Position numbers and translations under genes: made by a program. This document shows, piece after piece, positions 11,166-22,038 of a stretch of DNA of 64,000 nucleotides. The notes beneath the pieces were generated by a model. That model had not been told where the DNA came from. It saw only the letters and a list, made by a program, of their open reading frames with translations, and searched no databases. Origin of the DNA: Thinopyrum elongatum (Eukaryota > Streptophyta > Magnoliopsida > Poales > Poaceae); the NCBI GenBank assembly GCA_011799875.1, contig CM022299.1:355274782-355338781 (forward strand), in the 5' to 3' direction. The first letter of the stretch is position 1, and each line of letters opens with the position of its first letter.

Positions 11166-14100
11166 ATGCAGTCAGTTGCAGATTCTGCCAAGATTCACAG
11201 TATGGCTAATGATGAAGAAGCTTTCATGGGAACTGCTGACGAGTCCAAAGCACCCAAGGGCCCAATGTTAGGCCCATCAACAAGCAAAAGAAAATGTGCT
11301 GAACAAAATACAAATGAGCAAGAAGCAGATGCTCTGAAGAAAAGGAGAGGTGGCAGACAACCAATCAAAAACACAGCTGAGCTTGTTTCTCATGATGAAT
11401 ATAACACCGTTTCAGGAGAAGATTCAAATCAGAGAAAAGGATGAGTGCAAAAGATTCAGCGTCATTGGGTCAAGAAATGGTTCAACTACAAGATGGTTCA
11501 CCTTCGGTACACCAAGAACTTTGCCTTCCATCCCCCATGGGGTGACTGTCGAGAGATTGGACTCATTCGAGTTGGTGGACCACAGCAAAGACCTCCACCA
11601 CCTCCTGATGCTCATGAATCTTCCATCAAGACTCCAGATTCCTATCCCAAAGAAAAGGCCAAGCACCTCAAGAATGCTAAGAAGCGTGCCAAGAAGGCTG
11701 CCAAAGATCAAGTAAAGGAAGAAGAAAATCATCGTCTCATCAAGTCAGACATCGAAAAGAGAAAAGCTGAAGGAAAAGACGAGCGCAGAATGAAGAATAA
11801 GCATGATCCAAAATCTGTTGCTCTGAAGAAAAAGAGCACCCCAAGTAAAAGGCCTGCGAAGCCAGTTGAACCTGAAAGTGACTCCTCTGATCAAGATGAT
11901 CCACCACTTACTCGAGAGGAAATCGATGCAACTTTGTCCGAACAAGTGAATGTCACCACATCCACTATTCTACCAGATCTTCGTGTGGATGTTGTTCCAG
12001 TCGCACCCCCGAAGAAGATCACCTTGAAGAGGAAGACCCCAGCAACCACTGTTACCATGGTTGACAAAGTAAACACCAAACCTCATCCTGATGCAATTAA
12101 CTTGCAAGATTTGGTAGTCGAAGCCCCTGTTCAAACTGCAAAGCCGGAAGAAAAGCTTCCGAAGGACAAATTGAAGCAAATCAAAGGAACTGATGCCAAG
12201 CAGGAAGTTCCCAAGTCTGATGTTGTGAAAGAAAAAGGTGCACAATTTGCCTCGAAACTGACTCAACCTCTGGCTTCTATGCCTCCAACCTAACCAAATT
12301 GGGCTCAGACTGTTCCCTTTGCTCCATCGACTGCTCAGATTGAAAAAGATACTGCTGCACCACATTCTTATGATCATCAGTTCATCATGGAGCAACTAGA
12401 CCGTTTTGTTGAAAATTTATTTGATGGAGAAGTAGCATCTTTGCCAATTCCTTATGAAGTTATCTCTCAAGCTTCTGTTCTGATCGGAGATATGAGAAAT
12501 GATTCGGTAGAGATAAATGAACTCATTGGTTAACTCAAAGAGCTTGACAACTGCATGAAAGGTACCAAGTCCAAGTTTGTCATTAGGCAGCTTGAAGAAT
12601 CCTATGCTGATATCAATAAGGAGTTGAAAGTTCTTCGTCACAAAAGGCTAGGATTTCATTCGGATCTGGACCAAATCGTTTGCAAAATTTGCCTTGATCA
12701 TCAAGCAAATGTGACAGGTTAAAATGATCTTGTCAAAGGACATGTTGATCCTTCAAAGAAGAAAAAGAAGAAAATCGCCAAGAAGAATGCTCCTCATCCT
12801 CCAGAAGCTGACACTCAGAAAGCAAATTCTCCTGTGCAAGCCAGTTCTTAAGCTCCTCAAGAACCAGTTTTACATGAGCCATCCTCACCAAGGCCAACTG
12901 AAGCAGTGCCTGTGGTTACTCCAGCTAATGATGAAAATCCAACTCAGCATCAAGTATCCGAAGAAGGAGAGATTCCTCGGTCAAAGCGATGAGATTCTCC
13001 TGTCATCGAAGAACCTAAAGATTCGGTTCCTCCCTCTGCTCCACCAACTTCAGAAGCAATTCCTCAACTGCCCCAACTGAATGATAAAGCTTCGATGCCT
13101 GAATCTGTCCCTGCACCAGTGACAAATCCCTCTCCCTTGAGGATTTCACTCGCCGCCGCTCGAAGACACTCAGATGTTAATCCTTCTGCAGCAAACTCAC
13201 AACAGCTCATCATTCAGATTCCGTCATCTATGGCGATGAAGTACTTTCTGTTGAAGAAGAACTAAAGTACCCCTATCCTCGCGAGCGACTGCCCCTATTT
13301 TCCACTGGTGTCAGCATCAAAGGGCCGTTGTTCAACAGAAATACTCACCCACTTTTTCTTTCAAGAGAGTCCTTACAACAAACCCAAGACTTCTGATTCT
13401 CCTCAATTCTGGACTCAGGAACAGGCGATATACTACTCTCCTATTCTGTATGACAGCCTGAAGATTTTCCCTCGTAAGTTCCCAGACTTTGTAGCCATGC
13501 AAAGCATCGGATGCTTCAATCAAATTCTGCAAGACATTGAAGACTATGGTCTCACTAGTGTCTTAGGCTATCAGCATCCATGGAACAGGGAGATTATTCT
13601 TCAGTTTTATGCAACTCTATATCTCTGGCGATGAGACAGATAGCACATAGTGGATAATGGAATGGATAACAGAAGGAAAAAGGATCAAATGCTCTGCTAT
13701 GGATTTTGTCTCCCATTTTCATTTTCCTCGATTTGAACATGGCAAAACTGAGATTCGCGTTCACAACATTGATGCAGTCACTAATGAAGATTTCCAATGT
13801 ATAATGGATAAGGAAAAGATTCGTGACTACCATGGTTCTCCTCTGCCTGAACATTTAACCTTCGCAATCGGACTTTATACCACATACTCACATATACCAT
13901 CTGTTCGCTGGCTGGAATGAACACTGACAATATAATATCTGATGTTCTTCGGAACACCATCCATGCCATCTCTCAGGGTTATATCTTCGATGTCGAAGAC
14001 ATGTTCTTGCGCATCCTAATGGATTCAGCTCAGTGTCCTAAAACCATCAAAGTATTCGCACCATGGATTCAGAAAGTGGTTGACTATGCAATGAAGACCG

Positions 14101-14831
14101 AATATCTTGCTAAAATCAGTCACAAGAGCTTCATTCCTCCTCTGCGTGATACACTAAAAGTTATGGAAGATATTTCTTCAGGAAAAGCACGAGGGCCAAG
14201 CACTTCTGACTATCACAACACTTTCAATGGACCAAAGCTGCCCAAGCATGATCGTCTACCGAATACTCAACCTCCTTCACATCTTGAAGTGAGCATGCGC
14301 ACTCAGCAGTTGCTATTGAAGCATATGGCCGAACACCGCCAAGAGAAATAACATCTGGCTGCTGGACTTAATGCCATTCACAACCGAACAAAAGTTATGC
14401 ACATGATTATAGCAGAAAACAAGAAGCGTCTATGGAAATTGCTTCGGAAATTTTTCTCCAAGAAGCAACTCAGCAAATCTCACCTTCAAGAACTTTATCA
14501 GTACATTGACCAAGGCTTTACTGATGAAGATTTTGACGATCACTCCACTCCTCCTTTGCCAGCTCGTGAACCTACAACGAATTTACTTCGAATACAGCTG
14601 CGCAAATTGCTTGATGAATCAGAAGCCACTTCGCCTACTGTCAAGCCTTCTGAAGAAAATCCTCTGTCTCGTAAGTGTGATGAGGCTGACCCCAATATTC
14701 CTTCATCGTCCATGACCCAAGTCAATCTCGAAGGATCAGCTGCTGCTGTTGCCGCTAAAGATGAAGACATTCCGCACACCTCCGAATCAGAAACTTCGTC
14801 CGACAGTTCCTTAGGCGAAGCCTCAGAGTGA
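11166..14831 (+). pseudogene. Third (envelope-like) ORF of the SIRE/Maximus-type element, disrupted
   Basis: ATG at 11166 (MQSVADSAKIHS) opens a frame that can be followed, with repairs in reading only, to TGA 14829-14831. Stops: TGA 11442-11444, TAA 12291-12293, 12531-12533, 12720-12722 and 12849-12851, TGA 12990-12992, TAG 13648-13650, TAA 14349-14351. Frameshifts lie near 13215-13350, 13625 and 13915. The N-terminal third is very Lys/Glu-rich with KK and KR runs (about 11640-11860), the middle is Pro/Ser-rich, and the C-terminal half (about 13350-14350) is a more globular domain followed by an acidic Ser-rich tail. I see no obvious signal peptide or membrane segment, so 'envelope-like' rests on position. 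The function is unknown. Confidence 0.65.
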
Positions 14832-14888
14832 ATCATATTCACAGTTTTCCACTCATGTTGTTTCGTCACCTTTTTTACACTAGTTGAC

Positions 14889-14902
14889 AAAAAGGGGGAG
14901 AA
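14889..14902 (+). other. Upstream polypurine tract 1 of Copia element
   Basis: AAAAAGGGGGAGAA lies 470 bases before the 3' LTR, just after the third ORF. It resembles the functional tract at 15354-15366. SIRE-lineage elements are known for multiple tracts. Confidence 0.55.
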
Positions 14903-15240
14903 TAACATCGAGAGTTTGATGGATTTGCTCTGTTGGATTTGGTGTTTATGTTTTTTCTCGCTCTATCCTTGAGACAATTGCACCATTTCATGTGCTCTGA
15001 TGTAAAAATTCTGTTATGAGCTCTAATATTAATAACCCCACCTGCTGCACTGCTCTCTCTCGAAGCTCTTTGTTTTGCAGGTGAAATTGTTAACATAAGT
15101 TATGAATGATTGCATTTTTTCTCTCATTGGATTATCCGTCATCAGTGCGAATCATTGCCTCGTATGATTGAAAAATTCTCCACAGTCTCAAATGAATTGC
15201 AAGGAATTCCATTATATATCAATTGAACCTGCATACATCC

Positions 15241-15248
15241 AGGGGGAG
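15241..15248 (+). other. Upstream polypurine tract 2 of Copia element
   Basis: AGGGGGAG lies about 120 bases before the 3' LTR. It is short and weaker than the other two tracts. Confidence 0.35.
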
Positions 15249-15353
15249 TATATTTCATCATCAAGTCAAGTAACACAAGTTCACTCTTGTTCGATTTAAA
15301 ACCTACTTATCCATCTTCACTTCGATGATTATCTGTTTTGTCAACAACCGTCC

Positions 15354-15366
15354 AAAAAGGGAGAGA
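15354..15366 (+). other. Polypurine tract of Copia element
   Basis: AAAAAGGGAGAGA ends one base before the TG of the 3' LTR. This is the expected position for the plus-strand cDNA primer. Confidence 0.8.
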
Positions 15367-15367
15367 T

Positions 15368-16647
15368 TGTTGGTGCAATGATAGGCCCCTTATGTTTTGG
15401 AGTTTGTTGACATAAACAGTTTGGGACTTATGTGTTTGCTAGTGCACACAGAGTGACAGGTCCCTGGAGTAATCGAGGAGTTTGATGAAAACGACGAAGA
15501 TAATCTCCCTGCGAGGCAACGAAGGTTATCACCGAAGATAAACCTAACAAGAGTGACCCCTAAAAATTGCTGAAGTTTAAGCTATTGGTTTGGTGATTGT
15601 TCGAAGCAAATGACTGCGTTCGAGGAAGAATGAAGACGAAGTGAAGACGTAGCATTTATTTCGTTGTTCTTCTTCTTTCATTGAGTCATAGGACCACCGT
15701 ACTATTAAGAGGGCTATAGCATTTCGAAGCTTTGATTCTCTGATGCTAAACCCAAACCTATGAAAGCTGTGAGAGAAATCTCTTTGTGCTCCGAGCAAAT
15801 ACTTGTCAGTAAGAGACTGTGATCTTCTTCGCTGCAAGAGATTTGCCTCGGACCGAGGAGTTAGCATTACTTGTTCCTCAAGTAATGTTACCGTTGCTCC
15901 AAAATCCGACCATTGAGAACGTGTCGGTTGGCCATTGGCTGGACCTCGTGTCCAAAATGGTCATTTCCCATCTGGGAAGGTTGCGGCTATAAATAGCCAC
16001 CCCGCGCCGGCTTTGTCCGGTGGCTGCTCCGTTTAATTTCTGAGAAGATTGTTGAGCAACCCCCTCTCTGAGCGATTTGAGTTTAAAAACCACCGAGAGA
16101 AGAACCCTAGAGCCGAAGAATTAGTTAGTGGTTCAGCATCACTGGAATCTAAGTTTAGTACGCTCCGCCTATTACTCTTGAGAGCTGCAAACTCTCTAGA
16201 TGGTTAGGTGTCAAGTTCTTCAGAGACCAAGAATAATTGTGGTTCTCGAAGAAGAAGTCTGTAAAGGTTTGGAGATCACCTTCAAGTATCTACCATGAGT
16301 GATCGGCATCAGTTGACGAATCGATTATCGAGGAGAATAGGGTGAAGAGAGTTTATCTTCCGTGTTAAGTCACAGCCCCTCCAACCAGACGTAGTCCTTG
16401 TGCAAAAGGACGAACTGGTCGAACAAATTCCTTGTCGCCATCGAGCACCACCGGTCAACTTTGTTACTCAAGTTTACCTTCAATGCATTTTATTCATGTA
16501 TTTTACTTCGATGCATGCTTTAGTTTCCCTTCGGTCATATGTTATAGTTCTTCTTAGTCAGTTTGTTGTTTAATTCCGCTGCTGGGTTCTGAGAGATTTA
16601 AGTTTTCCGAAGAAAATTTAAAACTCCCATTCACCCCCCCCCCCCCC
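15368..16647 (+). repeat. 3' LTR of Copia element, main part
   Basis: Starts TGTTGGTGCAATG like the 5' LTR and runs to the poly-C tract, where the Gypsy element G is inserted. The remaining 36 bases lie at 30567-30602. The TATA box is at 15988-15995. Confidence 0.92.
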
Positions 16648-17662
16648 TGTCGGGGATGAATCCACGATCACCTATGGGACCCAGGGAAGGACCCCTTTTA
16701 CGTTCGGCAGGGAGAGACGGTCGCACGAAGAGCAAATCTAGCGAAGAACACGACAGCGCACGCGAGAGATTAACCCAGGTTCGGGCCGCACGGATGCGTA
16801 AAACCCTACTCCTGCTTTTTGGTATATTATCTGGATGATTGTTCTAGCTCCAGAAGCGCTACAGTACAGAGCAGCTGCGTACAATACTGGAGTTCTCAAT
16901 CTCCGAATTCCTAACCCCCCTCCACGTTGCCTATGGGCCTCCTTTTATACGCACAAAGGGGTCACCAACAGGTGGCAAACAGTAAAGGTAGAGGTGGAAA
17001 GTTGCTACAGTAAGGCCATTATTACTAGGATGACATGTCCTACCTACCACTGACGGCAGGGGACAAGGGCATTAAATGCCCATGCCTTAGCTGTCCAGAT
17101 ACATGTATCTGGACGTCTTGGACGTGGGAAAAGCCTATCCCACCTGCTCCTGCACCGCTAGCTACAGAGCACCGCCGTCTACACAGTGCCCTGCCACGCA
17201 CGCTTGGAAGGACCCAGAGCGTCACGCTGGCAGAGGCACTGGAGCAGCAGCACAGTAGCACAGTGGTACAGTAACGCTTGCCGCGGCAAGACCTTGCCGC
17301 ACTTGATAGCTTGCCGCAACCAATAGCTTGCCGCGCAAGGTAACTTGCCGGGGCAAGTACCTTGCCGCAGCTGCTATCTTGCCGCAGCCAATACCTTGCC
17401 GCAGCCAATGACTTGCCGGGGCAAGTACCTTGCCGCGACAAGTACTCTGCTACAGCAAACCTCAGGCTGGGCCTCAACTGTCCCTCCCGGCAAGCTCCTC
17501 TTGCCGGGGCCTTGACTCTTGCTTTGTATACTTTGTTCTTGAATGGCTTAATAATCTTGAGCTTCTCTCTGGCTGTGCTCCCGTAAGCCTGACCGCGGGA
17601 TGCTGCTACTGCCCGTGCACAAGTACGGGGTACTAGGGTACCCCTATTCTAGTACACCGACA
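16648..17662 (-). repeat. 3' LTR of Tat Gypsy element G
   Basis: 1015 bp. Hand alignment with 29560-30566 shows about ten substitutions and one 8-base indel (near 17254). At 16941-16949 the minus strand reads TATAAAAGG. The segment 17277-17440 is an array of CTTGCCG words. Confidence 0.92.
17277..17440. repeat. CTTGCCG palindromic word array in LTR
   Basis: Ten copies of CTTGCCG in about 165 bases, several forming complete or near palindromes such as CTTGCCGCGGCAAG and CTTGCCGGGGCAAG. The matching array in the other LTR is at about 30180-30347. Confidence 0.75.
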
Positions 17663-17675
17663 GGAGCCCCCAGGC
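17663..17675 (-). other. Polypurine tract of element G
   Basis: The minus strand reads CCTGGGGGCTCC directly before the TG of the 3' LTR. It is purine-rich rather than pure purine, and its position is right for plus-strand priming. Confidence 0.6.
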
Positions 17676-17870
17676 CTAGGCCACACACGGTGCCGGGCGT
17701 TGTTGGGCCAGGCCCAAACAGTGCACGGGCACGCGTGGCTGGGATAAGCCAAAACGTCTCTACGCTGTTTAATTGCACGCTCTCCCACGCGTCACGCGTT
17801 GAATGCGGAGCGTGGGAAGCATGCGCAGTTATCTCGAATGACGAAGAGGCGGATGGTTCCGCATCTTTCC

Positions 17871-17880
17871 CCATAAAAGG
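17871..17880 (+). promoter_or_regulatory. TATA-like box for antisense gene of element G
   Basis: CCATAAAAGG lies about 155 bases upstream of the ATG at 18034, followed by a CT-rich leader (about 17905-17960). It is on the strand opposite to gag-pol and outside the LTR, so the antisense gene may have its own promoter. Confidence 0.5.
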
Positions 17881-19667
17881 AGGGACCTGCAGAAGCACTC
17901 ACACACCCCTCTCACCATTCTCGATCTCCAAATCTCCGCCTTCTTCTTCCTCCGCTCCAAAACAAAGCGGTTTCCCAATCCTCCGCCACCGCGCGCGTCC
18001 GCATCTCCCTCGGACCTCAGCTCCGCCTTCGCCATGCCTCCCAAAGGAGAAAAGGGGAAGACGGGGAAGTCCTCAAGGACGGAGACCCAGGCGCAGTTGA
18101 AGAGGCAGAAGTACGCGCTCTTCGCTCCGACGCTCACGGGGGCGGATCTGAAGGCCAAGTTCCAAGGCATGTGGGCCGTGAGGACCAAGGCGCATCCGGC
18201 CACCCGCGTTCGTCCAGCCACCGATGAGAGCGAAGTGAGCAAGTACCCCTTCTTCGCTTGCTACTTTTGGTGCGGGCTCTGCCCGCCGTACTCGGATTTC
18301 TTCAGCAACGTCGTGTACACCTTCAATCTCCGTCTGCTGGATCTCACACCGAATGCCGTATCCACCATGGCAATATTCGCGCATCTGTGCGAGAACTTCG
18401 TCGGCGTCGCACCCAACACCGCGCTGTTCAGGCATTACTTCACTCCCCGTGCTGAAAAGGGGGAGCCTCTCACTGTCGGTGTCTCGTTCATTTCAAGATT
18501 GGGCGCCAAGGAGCATTATCTGCAGGGGGATCTCCGCCCAAGATGGGGAGAAATCCGGTCTGAATGGTGTTGGATCATTGACGACGACCCGCCACCATAC
18601 TGTGAGCTTCGCAAGAACCCAGCAGCGCGTGGCACGGACTGGAGCGATCTGGATCCCCAGGACAAGAAGCTGGAGATTGCCGCTACCAGGATCATACTGC
18701 TCAGGGAGGCCGGGCTCACCGTAGGGATGGTTGGCGCAGAGTTCCTCCGCCGCCGCATTGCTCCTCTACAGCAGAGAGGAAGGCCGGCCTCTGATTGGAA
18801 GAACCCAGCCGATATCATGCGGCTGCGCCCTGGACTGATCAACAACTTCACAGTTCTGCAGCACGACTTCTTCATGCGAGAACTGTTCAAGCAAGAGACA
18901 GATCCAGAGAAGCGCGACAAGGCGTTCACGCTGCCGAAGCACATCGTGCCCCTTTGCAACAACTCCGCATTGAGTGCAATCATCGCTATGATGCCGCTCT
19001 GCAATGCGCACAGCGTTGAAGCAACTTGGGACGTGCCGCTCGTAGAAGACGTGCGGCGATTCTTTGACTCCATGGTCGAAAAGCAGGTCCGGGTGGAGGA
19101 GTGGCTCGTCCGCAACACCACTGAGCAAGAAATAGAATTCATTGCTCGAAGAGTGGAGGAGGACAGGCTCGCCAGGGAAGCTGGCGATTTTGGTTATACT
19201 TTGGCGGAGCTCGACGAGGCACAAAAGGAGAGCTTTGCCGAGCAGGGGATGCTTGCCGGGAAGGGCGAGCTCGCCGCAACCGGCAAGGATGTCGGGCCAA
19301 GCCAGCTTGCCGACGAGTCAGGCAGCTCGGAGGATGAGGGCTCCTCTTCCGAGGAGGGCATCGAAAGCCCACCGCAGTCAGAGTCCCCAGCCCCTCTGAG
19401 GAGGAAACACCTCCGCAGGCTTGGCAAAGTGGCTGAGCGGCAAGGAGTTCAACAACCGCCGGAGCGCCGTTCGACGCGCTCAACCGCGGCAAGGGCTGGT
19501 GCTGAGGCAGCGTCTCACGCGGCCCCGGCAACTGGAGCAGGGTCATCAAAGACCGCTGCTACTACCTCCGCCAAGCAGCCAAGGAGCCCAGCTCCCCCTC
19601 CTCCCCCTCCTCACACGGAGGCGGACTTTGATTTTTCCGCTCTCAGCGAAGAGGACGACGAGGAAGA

Positions 19668-19750
19668 GTAAGTTCCCTTGCCGCGACCCTCAATCTTTGT
19701 AAGATTTTGTTTCTGTCTTCACTTGTCGCACTCCGGCCTTGCTTCCGCAG
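19668..19750 (+). other. Predicted intron 1 of antisense gene
   Basis: Donor GTAAGT and acceptor TTCCGCAG; 83 bases and T-rich. The frame stops at 19669-19671 without splicing and continues in a different frame after splicing, so this intron is needed for the downstream exons to be translated. Confidence 0.7.
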
Positions 19751-19905
19751 GGAGGAAACCTTGGCGGAGAGGATGAGGAAGAGAGCTAAGGTCTCGACGA
19801 GCAAGGCCGTGGTGGTCGTCGAAGATGAGCCCACGGCAACCACCGGGGGAGCGTCTGAGACCATCCCGACCAGCTCGGAGCCCAGCCCTCGTCGCAGCCC
19901 CCAGC

Positions 19906-19980
19906 GTAAGTATTCCAACTACCTTTCGCTGGCGGTCGCTGAGGAACAAGCATTTGTCGCTGACATCTTTGGGCGTGTAG
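19906..19980 (+). other. Predicted intron 2 of antisense gene
   Basis: Donor GTAAGT and acceptor GTGTAG; 75 bases, a multiple of three without a stop, so retention would also keep the frame open. It is the weakest of the three introns. Confidence 0.45.
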
Positions 19981-20202
19981 GAGAGGAGCGGCAAGTGGAG
20001 CCATCTGAAGGTACTCCAGAAGTACCACCCCCCTCGACCACACCGCCAAGGAGAAGATCTCCGGTAAGGGCTCCCACTAGCGAGCCGAGCCACGAAGAGG
20101 AGCCGGCAAGCGCCGAAGCGCCAAGCACCAGCGCTGGCGACCCCACCCCAATGACTAATGTTGACGGGGGAGGGGAGCCCACCGCTCCTGAGCTCAACAC
20201 GG

Positions 20203-20299
20203 GTAAACCCACTTGCCGCAAAACTCTTTCTGCTTTCTTTCTTTTGTCTTCTTGAATTTCTTCCTGAAGCTCTTTTTGCTTTACTTCTCGGGTTGGCAG
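20203..20299 (+). other. Predicted intron 3 of antisense gene
   Basis: Donor GTAAAC and acceptor TTGGCAG; 97 bases with a strong pyrimidine tract (about 20223-20290). Splicing joins the frame of exon 3 to the different frame of exon 4 exactly. Confidence 0.7.
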
Positions 20300-22038
20300 A
20301 GCCCTCCTCGGTAGAGCCAATGAACATTGACTCTACTGCCGAGGAGAACACCGCAGGGGCCGTCGACGACGAGGCCGCCAAGGCCGCCGCTGCCAAGGCC
20401 AACAAGCTGGCAGCCGACAAGCTTGCCGACGAAGAAGCTGCCAGGGCTGCCGAAGAGGCCGGCAAGGCCGCCGAGGATAATACCGCCAAGGCGCCCACCG
20501 ATGAAGCCGCCAAGGCTGCTGAAGTTGAGGCCACCCAGAAGGCTGCTGAGGAGGCAGGCGAGGGAGCCGGTGGTCGTACTGACGGCCCTGAGGCCACAGG
20601 AGCGCCAGGCGCTACTCCGACCACGGGTCCCTCAACCACTGAAGAGGCGGCAGCACCCAACTCGCCTCCGCCAAGCAAATACATCCGGGTCGGCGAGAAC
20701 GTCTACGTCAGCCTCCCCTGGACGGCGGGCTCCAGAGCGCCAACCGAGGAGGATGTTGTGGACGAGGAGATCCTTGCCGCTGCCGGGCTCCAGCTTGTGG
20801 ATGTGCCAGGCGCCAGCAGCAGCAGCACGTCTGAAGAGGAGCAACTGCTCCAAAAGCTGTTGAATCTTCATCGCGCCCGACGGGAGAAGCTAGCTTCCAG
20901 GGAGGCGCTCATCGAGAAGGCCGAAGCTGACATGTTGAGGCGCGCGGAGATCTTGGCGGACGTCCGCGCGCGATCTCTTAATGCGTTAGAGGTCAAGCGG
21001 GCATAGCTGGCCGAAGAACGGCAGGCCCTCCTCCTGATGAAGCAAGACATTGAACAAAAACAGGAGGAGACCGCCAAGGAGTTGTCTGTTCAGGCCGGTG
21101 ATCTGAACTAGCGGAAAGTGGACCTCGATGCCCACGAAGAGGAACTTGCCGAGCGCAAGAAGAAACTTGCCGAAACCCTCCAGCAGAAAGACGAGGAGGT
21201 GGCAAGACTTGTCGCAGAGCGGACCCAGGGGCAGGCACAAAAACACCAGAAGGAAATCGAAGCCTTGGCCCAAGAGTACGCTAGCAAGTTGGTGGAGGCC
21301 ACCAACGCTGTCGCTGCTGCAGAAGTGAGCAGGAAGGAAGCGGAGGAGAAGGTGGCAAGACTAGAGGCCGCCCTCAAGGCAAACGGTGACAAGCTCTCAA
21401 CGCTTGAAAGTGAGAGGGCAAAGGTGACCCACACTTTGGCGGAGATGCAAGTTACCATAGCCAAGAAGAACGATCTGCTTGCCGCCGCCAACGACTCCAT
21501 AGCAGACCTGAAGCTGAAGCTGACCACGCTGAAGGAGACGCTCGACACCACCAGAAAGCGCGAAGGGCTTCTAATGACAGAGCTCCAGAAGGAAAAGGGT
21601 CTGCTTCAAGACGCTATTGCAACCCACAAGAAGTTCAGGGATAACGTGGGGATCTTCACAGACAGGCTTGCCAGCGCCGCCGAGGGCATCGACAAGGAGC
21701 TGACTGCCCTGAAGGTGCCAGACTTCGGGTACTCCACCGACAAGAACACGCAAACTAGCGTCAAGCTAGCCGAGTTCTTCGACGGAGTAGTAGAAGCACT
21801 CCAACAGCTCCAAGTCAATCAAAAGGCTCAACTGGCCAACGAGTCACGTAGGCTTTGCCGGGGAGTTCTCCGGAGGTTGTTGGTGAAGATAGCATACAGA
21901 AACCCGGGCGTCGACTTCAGCAACATCTTCAAAAGCTTGCCGAAGGGATACGACCCCGCGCCACTAGAGGCCCTTGTCGCGCCCATCGTGGAGAGGGTGG
22001 ACCATATCCAGAGAGTCGAAGGCGAGCACCGCAATTAG

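Larger units (their letters stand above)
18034..22038 (+). pseudogene. Antisense ORF (aORF) of Tat element G: transposase_28-like domain plus coiled coil, four exons
   Basis: ATG 18034 (MPPKGEKGKTGKSS) opens a 545-residue frame. Residues about 60-200 resemble the domain annotated in databases as 'putative gypsy type transposon' (LTPNAVSTMAIFAHLCENFV and ALFRHYF are its typical core). Predicted exons: 18034-19667, 19751-19905, 19981-20202, 20300-22038. The three introns (GTAAGT, GTAAGT and GTAAAC donors; CAG, TAG and CAG acceptors) keep a single frame and total 3750 coding bases. The middle is low-complexity Ser/Pro/Ala and acidic; exon 4 is a long coiled coil ending in a conserved-looking globular tail. 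TAG at 21004-21006 and 21109-21111 break it, each where Gln fits. Such antisense ORFs are known in the Tat lineage; their role is unknown. Confidence 0.75.

Noticed and set aside
17600..18100. 166-codon ORF across the LTR end and the start of the antisense gene
   Set aside because: Crosses the LTR boundary and the polypurine tract; overlaps the leader of the antisense gene in another frame.
19719..20684. 321-codon minus-strand ORF opposite the antisense gene
   Set aside because: It is the complement of Ala/Glu-rich coding sequence with high GC; its Ser/Ala repeats follow from the opposite strand and it has no domain.
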